64,000 nucleotides of DNA, from NCBI GenBank assembly GCA_026874595.1, contig CM049318.1, positions 30,846,956 through 30,910,955 of the forward strand, read 5' to 3'. The notes under the pieces were generated by a model that was given only the letters and a program-made list of their open reading frames with translations, searched no databases and was not told the origin of the DNA. This DNA is from Sipunculus nudus. Taxonomy: Eukaryota; Annelida; Sipuncula; Golfingiida; Sipunculidae. Shown one piece after another: positions 53,631-64,000 of the stretch. The translations under genes were made by a program, and so were the position numbers. Every line of letters begins with the position of its first letter. Position 1 is the first letter of the stretch.

Positions 53631-54004
53631 GCCAACTGACAAATATAAACATTACAATATGAAAATCAATGTGAACAATCAAAACGTCGATTTCAAGTGT
53701 TAGTTAAATAGAGTTTAGAATGTTCATTTTTGCCAAGGATACTGCTAGTTGGCCGAAAGGTTTATTATTTATAATGACCGATTTAAAGTATCCATTGCGA
53801 GACCATAATATAAAGCAACACTGATTTAATTTACTTTTAGAAAAGCCAACTCCCTAAAACAGGAACACGCTACACTTATGCGGAAATAAGTAATCTGCTG
53901 CCGGAATATGCATCGTACTGTTGAATAAAACCAGATTCGAACAAAAAAAAAAACCCAAGAAATTTTACCCTGAATCGGTCAATGACTAAACAAATAATAA
54001 ATGG

Positions 54005-54064
<60 letters not shown>

Positions 54065-57000
54065 TGTAACCAGAAACTCATTCCGTTTTTTTTTAACATG
54101 CACTTAGCGGTTTCGGAAATTGTCCTGTTTATATTTCGGGCTGTATATATTATACCGCCGTCGGTGCATCGTGACCGTTATATCTAGGAACTTCTTTCTG
54201 TACATTCAGGGAGGTTTAAGGCAAATTTTATTTTAAACTTCAAATTAGGTTATTTGCACTTTATTCTGCGGCCTATGGACAAAAAAAACATGATTTTGAG
54301 AGCACGGATGTTCAGATTGAGCGAAAAATGTATCCATTTGGCTTATAATGTTATATTGTAAAGTTAAAGTTGGTCCTGGGCTATATCCTTGGTAATATGA
54401 AACAAGATCACCATGATCTTTATTTAGTGACCTTTTGCAAGATGATGTAAAATGTGAAAAATGAATGACAGAAGGCCACAAATCATATCTGTTAGACCTA
54501 GTATAGTCCAACGCGGAATCTATCGAGGTTTTCTGCAAATCTTCATGGAAACCTTACATTGGGTCAGGGTGACCTTTATTCTGCGACCTACAGGCTGCAA
54601 ACATAATTTTGAGTATCAAGACAGTCAGACATGGATAACATTGTAACCATTAGGCCTAGAATATTACTACAACGTTCTGGTAGGTCCTACTCAGATGTAC
54701 TTTGAAACACGAAAGTAGCTCACTGTGACCTATATTATGTGACCTAAAGGAAAAATGTCAGATGAGCACACATCGAAACTGTAAAACTAAGAATCTTCTA
54801 AGAATACATGGAAAATGGTTCTGTACAAGTGTACTTGGAATCCTGACATAAGGTTATGGTATTGATATTCTGCTTGACCGAAAACATGATTTTTAGCACC
54901 ATGACAGTCATCCAGAAAAAATTGTATCCATTAGTCATGGAATCTGTTAATGTAACATCTGGGAGTTCCTGATATAATGTCCTAGGAGGCATGAAATTAG
55001 GCCACGCTGACTTGTATTCTGTTAGATTTGAGAGGGTTGGAATATTTTCCGTTTTAACGTTTTTAGAGGGTTATTATATGTCCCAACTGCCTGTTACGTT
55101 TGAGAGGGTTGTAATATGCCCCCCCCCCCCTCACCCTCCCCGTTGAACGAGTAACAGATATCGAGTTATTTCATTGTTATATAGTGCTTCTACGTGTTCA
55201 GAAAATAAATGTTATTATCATGCTTTTTTCTGATCATTTGTTATTACAATCGAAACATACAGAGAAAGGTAAAAAAAAAAATAACGCCCGACCGCACAGA
55301 TTTCCTAGAAAAAGAGTGTCTGAGAACCATACCTTTTTTGCTTTATATATTTAGGAGGGTTGGAATATGTCTCCCACACCTATTGTTGGGAATATTACCC
55401 CTATCTGATAAACTAACATTGCCCTGGCCGTGCCCCCCCCCCCCCCCCCCCCCAGTCTGTAGATAAGTAGAAAGTATCTTTCCAGTCAAAAACGTTCGAG
55501 AGGGTTGTAAAAGTTCCCTCCTCCACGATAAATCTTGCTGCATACATATATATTGGACACTTCTGGGATACTTTCAGTTCAGATTGAATTGATAGCCTGT
55601 GTTAATAATAAAAATCGCCTTTGGGACCAGTGCAGCGGTCATTTGTATGAACACCTTGGAAACCAGATTTTACGCGTTACTGAAGGCTGGTTTTTAGACC
55701 CATTCCCTAAATACAGGACTGGCCAGAATGCCACAATTGTTTCTGTAAACAATTAAATTTAAGGGATCACTTATGTAATCACCTACCTGGACACGGGATT
55801 TGTCTACAATCACTCCGTTTTTTGTTGGCCCCCCTACAGTAACGGCCTCCATTAGCTGGAGCAGGATTATTACAGCTACGAACGAGAACCACCACACCGC
55901 CTCCACAGGTTTTACTACAGGCTCCCATCTCTACCCAGTCTGACCAGCTGCCGTTAACTGTGCATAATTATAAAGTGTACGGTTATTCCAAAACTATCAC
56001 CACCCACGCTCCAATATGAAAATTACTTGGGATTTGACCACTGTTTAATTCTTTGATTACAATCTCTACTTTTTTTTTATTTCCTTAAACGTTATATGGA
56101 TACTTGATAATAAACTTATATAAAAAAACTTTTACAAAAAATGAAAGTTTTGTGCCAAGATATTTATGTCCAAATTCCCAGGTTAAACAAGCAAACACAC
56201 ACCTCTTCCCTGTATGAAAACACTCTTTGTTGTATCATCGAACCAGCCATCAATCTGATATCTCTGGCTGCCCTGGTGGGGACCTTTCACGATTATCTTA
56301 AATACAGAAAACTCAGACAAGCATGTTATCAATTACAATAAATACGTGTAATGACAATTACAAAAAGAACAATAGAACAATTTAATTACTGCTGATACGT
56401 TCTGAGACATAGAAAGGGAAACAAAATATAGAGCAGGTAATTATATTGACACCTGATTGCTTAAAGGTAATCGTTTGCACATAATAACGGGTCTATCACG
56501 ATTATCTAAAACAAGAAAGAGGTGCTTATCCACATATGATCACAACCCTTTATATGTACCTAAATGTTACCAGGGTATAATTTGAAGTTAGCTTTTCCAT
56601 ATTCGTACTAGAAATAATTCGCAGTGGTGTATCTGAATCATGTTTTATCAACGTTTGACCGTGTTTTTTTTTCACTAAAAAGGGTCTATTTGTAACACTT
56701 CCTCTTTCCATTGACAGTGTCATTCTAGAACTTTCTTTACAGTTCTAATTAACTTTTTTCCATCAAGGGGGATGGGGGGGGGGGGCAAATGAAATGTAAA
56801 CGTCCTGTTGATAAAAGGGCAGACACGTAGCAGGGAGGCAATGGGCCTTATGATAAACAGTTACCATATCTTGATAATTTTTAGTTACTGAATAAATTAA
56901 GTTTGTGAGAAACGGTATGTTGTTCATAACATCTCAACCCCACTGATGAAGATAAAATTCCATAGTCACATTTAAAAAAAGGAACTGCATGTTCAAGCAA

Positions 57001-60000
57001 ATAATTGAATGTTATGGTTTATATTCATTCTCAAAAATCCATCACCGTCAAAGTAAAGCCGTAAACCTATGACCGACTCAATGACACTCAAGCATATATC
57101 AGAAGAAGTAGATTGTAAATATATGAATATTAGTTATTTTTATTAATATACATCGTACCAGAAATTTAGGCACTCATCAACTTTTGTGTAGAATCGTGTG
57201 ATAAGATATATTCTTAATAAGATAAGTGCAGTATTTCAATTGGCACTTACGTGTCTGCAGAACAGATTGTAGTAAGTCTTAGAAACGCACACACACAGAG
57301 CAAAGTATAACAGCGTCCACTAAACGTATCACTTTTATCAGATTTTCTTTCTTTTTGGGGCATGTGTTTGCTAGGACATGGTTATCACAACATTAATAAA
57401 TTATATCATTAATCAATATTCAATATCAATGATATAAATAAATGTATGATAATAAATATAGGTTTGAGCCTTGAATAATCTTTACAGATATAGAAGGAGT
57501 GATTGCAACAATCAAGACAACCGTGATCAAAGATTGTTCTTCTAAAATTTACAGTAAAACTCAAGCAAATAACAACATGAAAGTTTACGAAAGGTACTTT
57601 TGAAATAAATAATTTTTAACAGATTATTACATTCATGATTTACTTTCACCTTTTTTCATACAAACCATTTGTTTACAATATTAAAACTTATCTTTGCCCT
57701 AGTGTAAAATCCCTCTTCATGAATTAATTTGTGAGGCTGGCTGAAACCTTCAGACGACAAGAGACATATTCTCATTGTATTCATACAGGAAAACAATCCT
57801 GGAGAATCTTACATCCGAAAACTTGATAATTCATGTCATTTAGAACACACTCCAAAAGCCAGACTCAATGCAAATTTGATTATCCTCAAATCTAATATTG
57901 TTTGTAGATAAGAGACTGTTTTGAAATTATCTCTCATTTGAGTTATGCATGGTTAATTAAAGAAAATGTTGTAGTTGTTGCAGCGATAATGGTACAGAAT
58001 GAAATGAGCCCGACTGTAACAAACTTTAAAAAGCAATTCCCAGAATTTCTGTAACAAGTATTCAAAGAAATCATGAAAAAAAATGACAAACTCAAGACAG
58101 ATGAAAAATGCATAAAAGAAATTATCTCTAGGCAAAATTGGAACTGGGGGCCTCCCACTCAAAATGCCCACGTTCCCTTTTTTAACTGTTACTCAGACAT
58201 GTAACACATAATACATTTGTTTTTTTATGCTTTTTAACCTATTATAACACTTGAAATGGTTTACAATTCATCATTTTTTTAATCCTAGACGACCTGTATA
58301 TTGTAGATACTTACATCATCAACCTTCCAGTCATCCCAGAAATGAAATTTGTTGAATCCTAATGTTATATTTCTGATAACCCCAAGGTCTTTGTCACATT
58401 CTATATGGTAAGTTTCGCGTCTGTATAAAAAAAAGAGGAACAGTGATATGTTGGATATATACCTGTTTAAATGTCAATTGTGTGTTGTATTGGCCCATAT
58501 CAAAATATCCACCGGAATTGCCAAGCTGCCTTATATCGCGATCGGGATTTGTATATGCCGAAGCGTTATGTGTGATTGTGCATATCTGACAAACAGGTTA
58601 TATTGCAATCATAACTTCAGTTCAATCATAGCATCAATACTCAATTGAAAGTAGGAAAGCGATCAAAAGCATTTGAGGTTAAATATGTCCAATCATAAAG
58701 TAATACACTCTCATGTACATTAATACTGAAATACGATACGTTTCTTATATTTTGATTATATTAAACAAACCGTTGCTGAAGTTAATAAGTTTTTTTTTCA
58801 TTTGTCGAATGGCCATATTCTGGTAAAAGAAATGATAAATTATAACTACTCTCAACTAAGTAGTTTTGCAAACTTGAATACTTCAACAATCTTCAGTAAA
58901 TGAATTTAAAAGAAAATAAACGTAACACACTAACAAAATATTGGTTGTGTTGTAGTTTCTAATTTATGAATATCTTATTTACTTTAACAATGGTTTATAT
59001 TATGCATAGCAAATAAGTAAATTTATCCAATTTCAATATATATGTAAATGTTGTTTCTACATGCGATCCGCAATGCTTTCATCAATGCAGACAGATTTAA
59101 ATTATTTACGTCCTATATTTACCGGTATGTCAATGCAAGATAGTTTCGTCATTTTTTTACCGAATGCATTATGACACAGAACCCTTTGAACCCTTTGGTG
59201 TAATTGCCGTACTACTAGTAAGATTGGCAATTGTACCAGTAGATTTGGTTATTGATATATACCTATGATAGCTCAGCATATTTGGAAAGGACTCTTAACG
59301 TTAAGTGAATTTTGACTAAACTGCTTGTGCGTCGTGAGTTTTTGGCTATATCTTAGTCAGATTCGACGTAGGACTACCTTCATATGGTATTAGCTAAATC
59401 CATGTCAAAGTATATTAGCTGTCAAGATTTTGTTTTTATGATTGTAGTGGATGAATATACGACATGATGAAATACGCCAGTGAAATACGACATGTTGAAA
59501 ATACGAGGACAGTGTCGAATCTACCTGCGGATAAAGTATGCCTGCTGATAAAGTTTTGATTCGAGACCTTCCCCTTTTAAAATCCGGACTGCATCCGACT
59601 ATTTGTATATAGTGGTTACATGATTGGAGAAGCTTAGTAAAGTCTTGTCGGACGCACTGAAGATCAATAAATGCCTCTGGGTTTGGATTTTGCACGAAGC
59701 TTGCGCATGACCATCACTGTAAACGAAGAGTCGATTGATAATATGGGAACATGCGTGCGACGCCTCTTGGATGCATGTAATTATATTAGCCATAAGATAC
59801 AGGCGGAGAGTGGATAATCAGAAAGTATGAAAACTAATATGACAAAACTGAAATAGGTTTGACGGAATTACCTCGAAACATCGAAACAAAACAGTTTTTC
59901 CCAAAACGTGAAGGTCATAAAACACAATGTTCCCACAAAAACACAAAACAATAAGAGAAAGATATTGACGCCCCTACCCCCCCCCCCCCCGCCCCACCCC

Positions 60001-60920
60001 ACCCCCCGGAGGGAGCCTCAAGTCCAATCAGAATAATTTCAGAATATTATTTAGGTTATACACTGGCATTTATGCTTAACAGTTTACCCATAAACGTGAA
60101 GGTCACAAAAACAATGTTCCCGCAAAAACACAAAACAATAAGAAGAAGATATTGACCCCCCCCCCCCCCCCCCCCGAAGCAAGCCTCAAGTCCAATCAGA
60201 ATAATTTCAGAATATTATTTAGGTTAAACACTGGCATTTATGCTACCCATCTGTGAAGAGAGAATCAAAATCATCTTCTCTGAAAGATCAGAGTCATATG
60301 TAAGGTTTGTTAGCAAATATCCCCCGAATGATAATTGATAAAATTCCCCAAATGGAGCCTTCAAGGTGTAAGCTACTTTGACATTTTGCTTTTTAGTTTT
60401 GGGTAAATATCATTAAATAAATAACTTTTGGTTCGTTTTTGTAAAGTGGATTTCTTTGGTACTTACTGTAACTGAAAATGAAGGACAACAGATATTTTCG
60501 GAAATTTCTGGAGGGTTATGGTACCAACCAAAAGGAAAACATCCCTTAATGTTGGAGGTATTTAGGATGACAATAACATATCTTAGGATGATGTATAATT
60601 ATGACACAGGGTTATCCACACAGGGTTTGCTCGGGTATCAGGTGATTATACGGCCACATACACAAACCATGTATTTACATAATGTATAGCGAGAGAAAAC
60701 TTACGAGTTCCTTTCGAAGTCATTTTGCCAGCATATATCAAGGTTTCTCCGACACACATGATCGCCTCTCAGAACAATGTAAACTTCAGCGTCAGTTCCA
60801 GTACCATCCCACAAAGTCCCATCAGACGTCTTAACGGTCACACTGTAGCGATGATGTTTGGTAGCTGACAAACACACACACATATATATATATAGATGAT
60901 ATATACATGTAGTTAGTGGG

Positions 60921-60985
<65 letters not shown>

Positions 60986-61217
60986 TAAGTGTGCATCAGC
61001 CGGGATTGCATTTGCTGATGCACACTTGAAATGTATCAACACAGCTCCTATATTTCTTAAGCGTAATGTAAACATAAATATGTATTTCCACCGAAAGTAA
61101 TAAGTCCATATACACAGAAAACTTTGTACCTGGTAGTTCGCGTGGAATGCATGAGGCATCCGAAGACCATGTAAGCGTCAAAAACACGCATGCAAAGAGA
61201 ATCTGTACAGCCTCCAT
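43877..61217 (-). CDS. PLAT, thrombospondin type-1 and ShKT domain protein (gene 2, multi-exon, 3' end not found)
   Basis: A predicted secreted or surface protein. In order it has a signal peptide (61,217-61,130), a PLAT/LH2 beta-sandwich (60,864-58,315), TSP1 repeats (55,957; 53,429 with two; 52,673), a ShK-type six-cysteine domain (48,979-48,884) and two more TSP1 repeats (44,209-43,877). All TSP1 and ShKT exons are symmetric phase 1, so they can be gained or lost freely. The PLAT part ends in phase 0 while the first TSP1 exon needs phase 1, so at least one exon is missing between 58.3 and 56.0 kb. After 43,877 (phase 1) further exons must exist; none was found confidently down to gene 1. 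PLAT domains bind lipid or protein partners and TSP1 repeats bind matrix and glycans; the role of this combination is unknown. Confidence 0.8.
44590..46430. other. Gene 2 intron, no feature recognised
   Basis: Contains a 106-codon plus-strand frame (45,040-45,360) without recognisable motifs, start context or splice support. Confidence 0.5.
46640..48330. repeat. Composite of two divergent repeat families (X-Y-inverted X)
   Basis: Family X has blocks such as gtgacctttattctg, cctacaggctg, aacatgattttgag, gacagtcagac and attaggcctagaat. It runs forward at about 46,640-47,040 and inverted at about 47,760-48,330. Between them is family Y, with units like aaccctcccaaa..aacaggcaggtgggacatatta, repeated several times at 47,040-47,580 with G-runs. 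The X arms thus flank a Y core as a loose inverted repeat. Confidence 0.6.
48884..48979 (-). CDS. Gene 2: ShK-type (ShKT) six-cysteine domain
   Basis: A 96-base phase-1 exon between a ttccacag acceptor and a gtgagt donor. Six cysteines are spaced C-x6-C-x6-C-x8-C-x3-C-x2-C, beginning CED and ending YCSRTCKLC, which is the ShKT pattern (PF01549). In animals this fold is common in secreted proteases and matrix proteins, often next to other extracellular modules. Its place inside a TSP1 protein argues for a structural or binding role, not a free peptide. Confidence 0.8.
49471..50718 (-). pseudogene. pogo-like transposase exon 2 (HTH, CENPB-HTH, DDE), broken
   Basis: Starts EAAARHFNVNPRRIQEW. 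GRRALSQDLEVLLVQWFEDE to GWLQNLLERNGISL is the CENPB-type HTH. IIAMDETAVWLDM has the first catalytic Asp, LLVWDSYRCH the second and IQAPDVCWNKPFK the third. One base appears lost after KLPPYLV (about 50,118), giving a TAG. A second break near 49,945 joins WDSYRCHIS to PGGCTGVIQAP with part of the DDE domain missing. The tail is acidic (DEPEADNDEDFLNELAVEDV). All three catalytic Asp survive in pieces, so the transposase is dead but recent enough to read. Confidence 0.8.
51306..51407 (-). CDS. pogo-like transposase exon 1 (Brinker-type HTH, first half)
   Basis: ATG then MATDLPTAPTSRKRKNYTID, TKSEAVAFAEKHTK, ending at a gtaaat donor in phase 0. Joined to exon 2 it gives K.Y....K..AV..A.....EAAARHFNV, the BrkDBD/psq-like helix-turn-helix pattern. 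Confidence 0.75.
52497..52673 (-). CDS. Gene 2: TSP1 repeat
   Basis: Encodes PIDGGWSEWSTVIACSRTCG, then IKLRVRSCDNPAPARGG, ending GTGPCP. Six cysteines; phase 1 in and out. Confidence 0.9.
53097..53429 (-). CDS. Gene 2: two TSP1 repeats, first one missing a cysteine
   Basis: A 333-base exon. The first repeat is VHGGWSDWENFSECSATNGT, then IKVRTRQCNNPTPTNGG. The second is GGLSDWGAWGACSKTCGSGE, then IRVRACDNPSPARGG. Between them RSSGPP replaces the RSCVPP of the sister exon at 43,877-44,209 (Cys to Ser), and GGW is GGL, so this copy shows relaxed constraint. Confidence 0.85.
53553..53628. repeat. TA microsatellite
   Basis: About 37 TA units in the intron upstream of the gene 2 double-TSP1 exon. 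Confidence 0.95.
54006..54061. repeat. TA microsatellite
   Basis: About 27 TA units between the duplicated intron block and repeat family X. Confidence 0.95.
54250..55530. repeat. Second composite of repeat families X and Y
   Basis: Forward X units (54,250-55,030) are followed by Y units in the opposite orientation to those at 47 kb (55,030-55,530; for example tttgagagggttggaatat and tatgtcccaactgcctgtta), with C-runs of 10-20 bases. No second X arm is seen, so it is a truncated version. Confidence 0.6.
55787..55957 (-). CDS. Gene 2: TSP1 repeat
   Basis: Encodes NGSWSDWVEMGACSKTCGGG, then VVLVRSCNNPAPANGGRYC, ending CRQIPCP. W..W......CS.TCG.G...R.R.CN.P.P..GG..C is the thrombospondin type-1 pattern with all six cysteines. 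Confidence 0.9.
55980..58300. other. Gene 2 intron, missing exon expected
   Basis: The phase mismatch between the PLAT and first TSP1 exons means some coding sequence should be here. Only the weak mini-exon at 57,249 was noticed. Confidence 0.5.
57249..57275 (-). CDS. Possible gene 2 mini-exon closing the PLAT domain
   Basis: Between a tttctaag acceptor and a strong gtaagt donor, 27 bases in phase 0 encode TYYNLFCRH, resembling the F.C..W end of PLAT domains. The phase fits the preceding exon but not the next TSP1 exon, so it would need another partner. Weak. Confidence 0.25.
58315..58420 (-). CDS. Gene 2: PLAT/LH2 domain, second half
   Basis: Encodes RETYHIECDKDLGVIRNITL followed by GFNKFHFWDDWKVDD. 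The I..I.LG.......W.VD pattern completes the PLAT core and fits the previous exon in phase. It ends in phase 0 at gtaagt. Confidence 0.85.
58440..59880. other. PLAT intron of gene 2, no feature recognised
   Basis: AT-rich, with no coding or repeat signal beyond short chance frames. Confidence 0.6.
59891..60243. repeat. Tandem duplication of about 180 bases with C-runs
   Basis: Copies at 59,891-60,077 and 60,079-60,243 share acgtgaaggtca, acacaaaacaataagaag, a poly-C tract, gcctcaagtccaatcagaat and aatttcagaatattatttag. They lie in the PLAT intron of gene 2. Confidence 0.85.
60705..60864 (-). CDS. Gene 2: PLAT/LH2 domain, first half
   Basis: Encodes HHRYSVTVKTSDGTLWDGTG, then TDAEVYIVLRGDHV, ending NDFERNS. 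Y.V.V.T.D..G.GTDA.V.I.L.G and DFERNS are the PLAT signature (PF01477). Phase 1 in, phase 2 out. Confidence 0.9.
60925..60982. repeat. TA microsatellite
   Basis: About 28 TA units between the signal-peptide and PLAT exons of gene 2. Confidence 0.95.
61130..61217 (-). CDS. Gene 2 exon: start codon and signal peptide
   Basis: MEAVQILFACVFLTLTWSS followed by DASCIPRELP, phase 1 out at gtacaa. The hydrophobic core followed by small/polar residues fits a signal peptide. The exon begins upstream at an acceptor (cacacag, about 61,259), so a separate 5' UTR exon lies further right. Confidence 0.75.
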
Positions 61218-61259
61218 CTTCTGGGATAGGCCGACTGTTAGCAGTGTTCTGATTTCTTC

Positions 61260-63580
61260 CTGTGTGAAAATAATATCACGCATGTGGAAACCATGTACCG
61301 TTATAATTAAAGTATAAAAATGATATTCATTAGACTATTTCCATAGGACATGAAAAAAATAGGCAAAATAGACATTCAGTTTTACTGTCCATATACGAGA
61401 CTTATGCTAAATAGCTTAATATAAGTGATAGTGACTTGTTTAATATGACTAAAGTTCAGTATATCCTGCTTATGCTGGAACAGTTGCTGTATTTTTGCTG
61501 CGAATATACTCATATTATACTGCCAACTGGAGCAGCAAAAGAGCAGATGTTTGCTACGAGAATCAACAGTTAAAGAGCATATGCTTTATCACTGCTACGC
61601 CTCAGTTCATTATGAGCAGACATATACAAAATCCTAGGGTGATGCTGTTTCTCGGAATTTCACGTAGAGTTCATATATCAGGTTTGGAGTATATGCTGAT
61701 TCACTGCTGCATTGAGATAGCAGTTGAACAGCAGTTTCAGACATTATACTGCCTCATTTTTTCATCATGATTAATCATCCATCAAATCTTAAAACATTCT
61801 TCAGATAAAACTTAACATAAATCGGTTGTTTATTAGTTTCAGGTTGAGTGATCAGTTTGCTTTATCCAAACAAAGGTTATACCACATCGAACTAGGTTAT
61901 ATTGCGAGCACTGTTGTAAAGAATTTAGGTTGTTCAATATATAATGAAAACTGATAAACTTTTTTAAAACTAGTATATACTTTTATAAAAAATACCATAT
62001 ATTACTGTTAAAAACTTAATTGCGCTACAAAATATTAATATAACAATTCAGATCTGAAATGAACCTTAAAATGTGTAATTGTTCTGTATGCTGTCTAAAA
62101 AATCTCAAATAATTGTTTGTTTTAAATTGTAAACCGTTAGCCGGATTTTGTGTATTTTTTTCATTTTAAATAAATAATTTTGGAGCAGTTTTTCACATTG
62201 TTTCCAATGATGAATTAAAGCACCGAGATGTGAAAAACGCAGATATTCCAGTGTATTTGACAGTACATACATGGCGGTTTTTTTTCAAACCGATATTTTG
62301 TTTATCATATGGTAAGTAGATGGGTTCTAAGAAGCAAACTTTGTATATTCAGACAGTTCATACATGACGCCACAGGTCAGTTTGTCACAACAAGAGCCAT
62401 GCAAGAGGGTACGCTATCAGTTACTGTAGGCCAGCTTGTGGCCAGGCACACGTGTTGTCTATGTGTGCTTTGTGGCAGTTTGTGTGTATTATTCGTTCAG
62501 TTATTAAAATAGTGTTTTGTTTGCGTATGGTTTCAGCAAAAGGACAGGCAGGGATAAGAAGTTTTTTAACAACTTGCCTGTAGAGCATTCTTCTGTGATT
62601 GGGGGATGGAATGGGGGGAGGGATGTTAGGGTGCCATTAACGTATTTGTTCAACATAAACAAAGAACTTCTGCTGAATCAATACTTCTTAATGATATTCT
62701 TGAATTTGGAAAGTCATGATTCCAAAAATATTTTAGGGTTGTATATGGTTGTAATACCATTATATTTTAATTTTAAAATATATTAATGACAAAACAAGGG
62801 AAAAGACAAAAATAAATACTACAAATTCAGCAAATCAGATAAAATGAGTTTGCAATGTATTTCCACTTGTTTTCTTCATAAGAATCACAAGTGTTGAACA
62901 CAGGAATAACATTGCTGAAAACCACGTGTAGTGAATTCTTGGAAAATACCAGTGGCATGAGTTGTTAAAGGTGGTTTACCATTCCATTCCGAATCCGCCC
63001 TCATGAAAATCTAACATATCATGTCTATGGACTACCCTTATCATATATCTTCTCTAAAACGTAGGTCTTTATATTTAGCTTTGGTTACCGGATCCGGTGA
63101 TTTTGTGAGTAATTATATCGTAGTAATGGCATATTGGCTGTAGACGCGAATTTGGCGAAAAAGTAAATAAACCCTGAAAAACGGTCTTAGCCAGATCGTT
63201 CCAACATTTACACGCTCTTACATGGTATATTAACTGTTTTGTTGGGCTGCGTCAGGCAACCCGACATTTGAAGACCCTGCTTGATTTTTGCCTGCCGTTT
63301 ACCTTCCCAGTCTAGTTAAAGTCCACAGGAGACTGGGCAACTTGAGCAAAGGATCCAACTACAGTAGGTCTTCATTTGACTAGACAATCAAGACTTGATT
63401 ACTGCTGTGTATCACTAGCACTGGCCAGTGGCATTGAATGGAAACCGTTTTACAGCCGTAGGGCACTGCTGTCTTTGTTGGCCATTACTTGCAATCGAAT
63501 GCGTCTGTTCGCAACAAGAACTCCGACATCAAGTAACCTCCACCATGCAAAGCTTGTACATATATTTATATACATATATA
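61260..63580. other. Upstream of gene 2, no feature recognised
   Basis: Should contain the 5' UTR exon and promoter of gene 2 (the first coding exon has an acceptor at about 61,259) and possibly the 3' flank of gene 3. Neither could be placed. Confidence 0.5.
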
Positions 63581-63581
63581 T

Positions 63582-63828
63582 TTATTTTTTTGTATATTTA
63601 TGACATTTAACAACACTTCTGACATAAATATCCAGCAATTCTCCAGGTTTCTCTCCTTTGTCTCTATATCGCTGACAAGTGACAGCAAGACGTATCGTGT
63701 TTGAATCATGTTCTTGACAGTTAAATTGAAATGATGAATAAGCTTTATAAATGCGAGTGAAGTGAGATGAAACAATTGTACTGCTCATTTTATGGCCAGG
63801 CCCGCATGCTTGGGCCTCGTATCTAAAT
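63582..63828 (-). CDS. Terminal exon of an unrecognised gene (gene 3, cut by right edge)
   Basis: A strong acceptor (atgctctaacag) opens a frame running FRYEAQACGPGHKMSS, then SSFQFNCQEHDSNTIRLAVTC, ending VRSVVKCHKYTKK and TAA, which overlaps an AATAAA polyadenylation-type hexamer. Four cysteines suggest an extracellular fold. No family is recognised. The upstream exons lie partly or wholly beyond 64,000. Confidence 0.4.
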
Positions 63829-64000
63829 CTGTTAGAGCATAAGGGAATTATGAATGAAACCTCGCTAATGTCAATGCGAGTTGTTAGGCCTGACATCCAA
63901 GCCCAAACAATGCATGGTTGATTACAAACGGGTTATGGTTGATGTGGTCTAGGATAAACTACTCAACTGCTTTCTGAGGGTATAAGGAGCCTAGCGTTGC

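Larger units (their letters stand above)
43800..55530 (-). repeat. Duplicated exon-intron block in gene 2
   Basis: The 333-base double-TSP1 exons at 44.2 and 53.4 kb are followed on their upstream sides by related intron sequence (44,220-44,580 and 53,450-53,890), for example gtttactataaataatg/tttattatttataatg and cgctacactt(g/a)t. Further upstream in both lie the same two repeat families (46.64-48.33 and 54.25-55.53 kb). This points to an old block duplication of exon plus intron. Confidence 0.65.

Noticed and set aside
53440-53703. Frames rich in IYIYIY
   Set aside because: Translation of TA microsatellites; the same occurs at 1.2, 31.2, 32.0, 43.8, 54.0 and 60.9 kb.
1-64000. CRISPR arrays, bacterial operons, rRNA or tRNA genes
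   Set aside because: None seen; the repeats present are microsatellites, a minisatellite and transposons in a eukaryotic intron setting.

Overview
The window looks like animal nuclear DNA, most likely from a mollusc and probably a bivalve (inference). Genes are split into small exons with GT/AG borders and long AT-rich introns. Microsatellites are frequent, and the introns carry DIRS-like, Penelope-like and pogo-like transposons. All host genes that can be recognised lie on the minus strand. No operons, rRNA, tRNA or CRISPR arrays are visible.

Gene 1 runs from 35,848 down to the left edge and is cut off there. Splice phases join exons that encode a signal peptide, two farnesoic-acid-O-methyltransferase-like (Methyltransf_FA) domains, several MEGF/Draper-type EGF-like repeats, one transmembrane helix and a basic juxtamembrane segment. 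They end in a protein tyrosine phosphatase domain that stops at the His-Cys of the active-site loop. It is therefore a receptor-type tyrosine phosphatase with an unusual ectodomain. Its EGF section contains a decayed tandem exon duplication. A TATA-box promoter lies just upstream of the signal-peptide exon.

Gene 2 runs from 61,217 down to at least 43,877. It encodes a signal peptide, a PLAT/LH2 domain, at least six thrombospondin type-1 repeats and one ShK-type six-cysteine domain, so a secreted or cell-surface matrix-like protein is likely. I could not find its 3' end. A terminal exon of a third, unrecognised gene sits near the right edge (63,582-63,828).

Mobile DNA lies inside the introns. 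A degraded DIRS-like tyrosine-recombinase retrotransposon (about 18.07-23.09 kb) splits the first FAMeT domain of gene 1. Two Penelope-like elements form an almost perfect head-to-head palindrome (26.15-30.51 kb). A pogo/Tigger-like DNA transposon with a Brinker-type DNA-binding exon and a broken DDE transposase lies at 49.19-52.37 kb in gene 2. Other repeats include a 15-unit 27-bp minisatellite, a three-copy GC-rich dispersed repeat (7.4, 9.2 and 10.35 kb), duplicated intron blocks and an inverted composite of two divergent repeat families in gene 2.

The two host genes have related themes: modular, cysteine-rich extracellular proteins assembled from mostly symmetric phase-1 exons, which allows exon duplication and loss without breaking frame. 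No functional link between them can be shown from the sequence.
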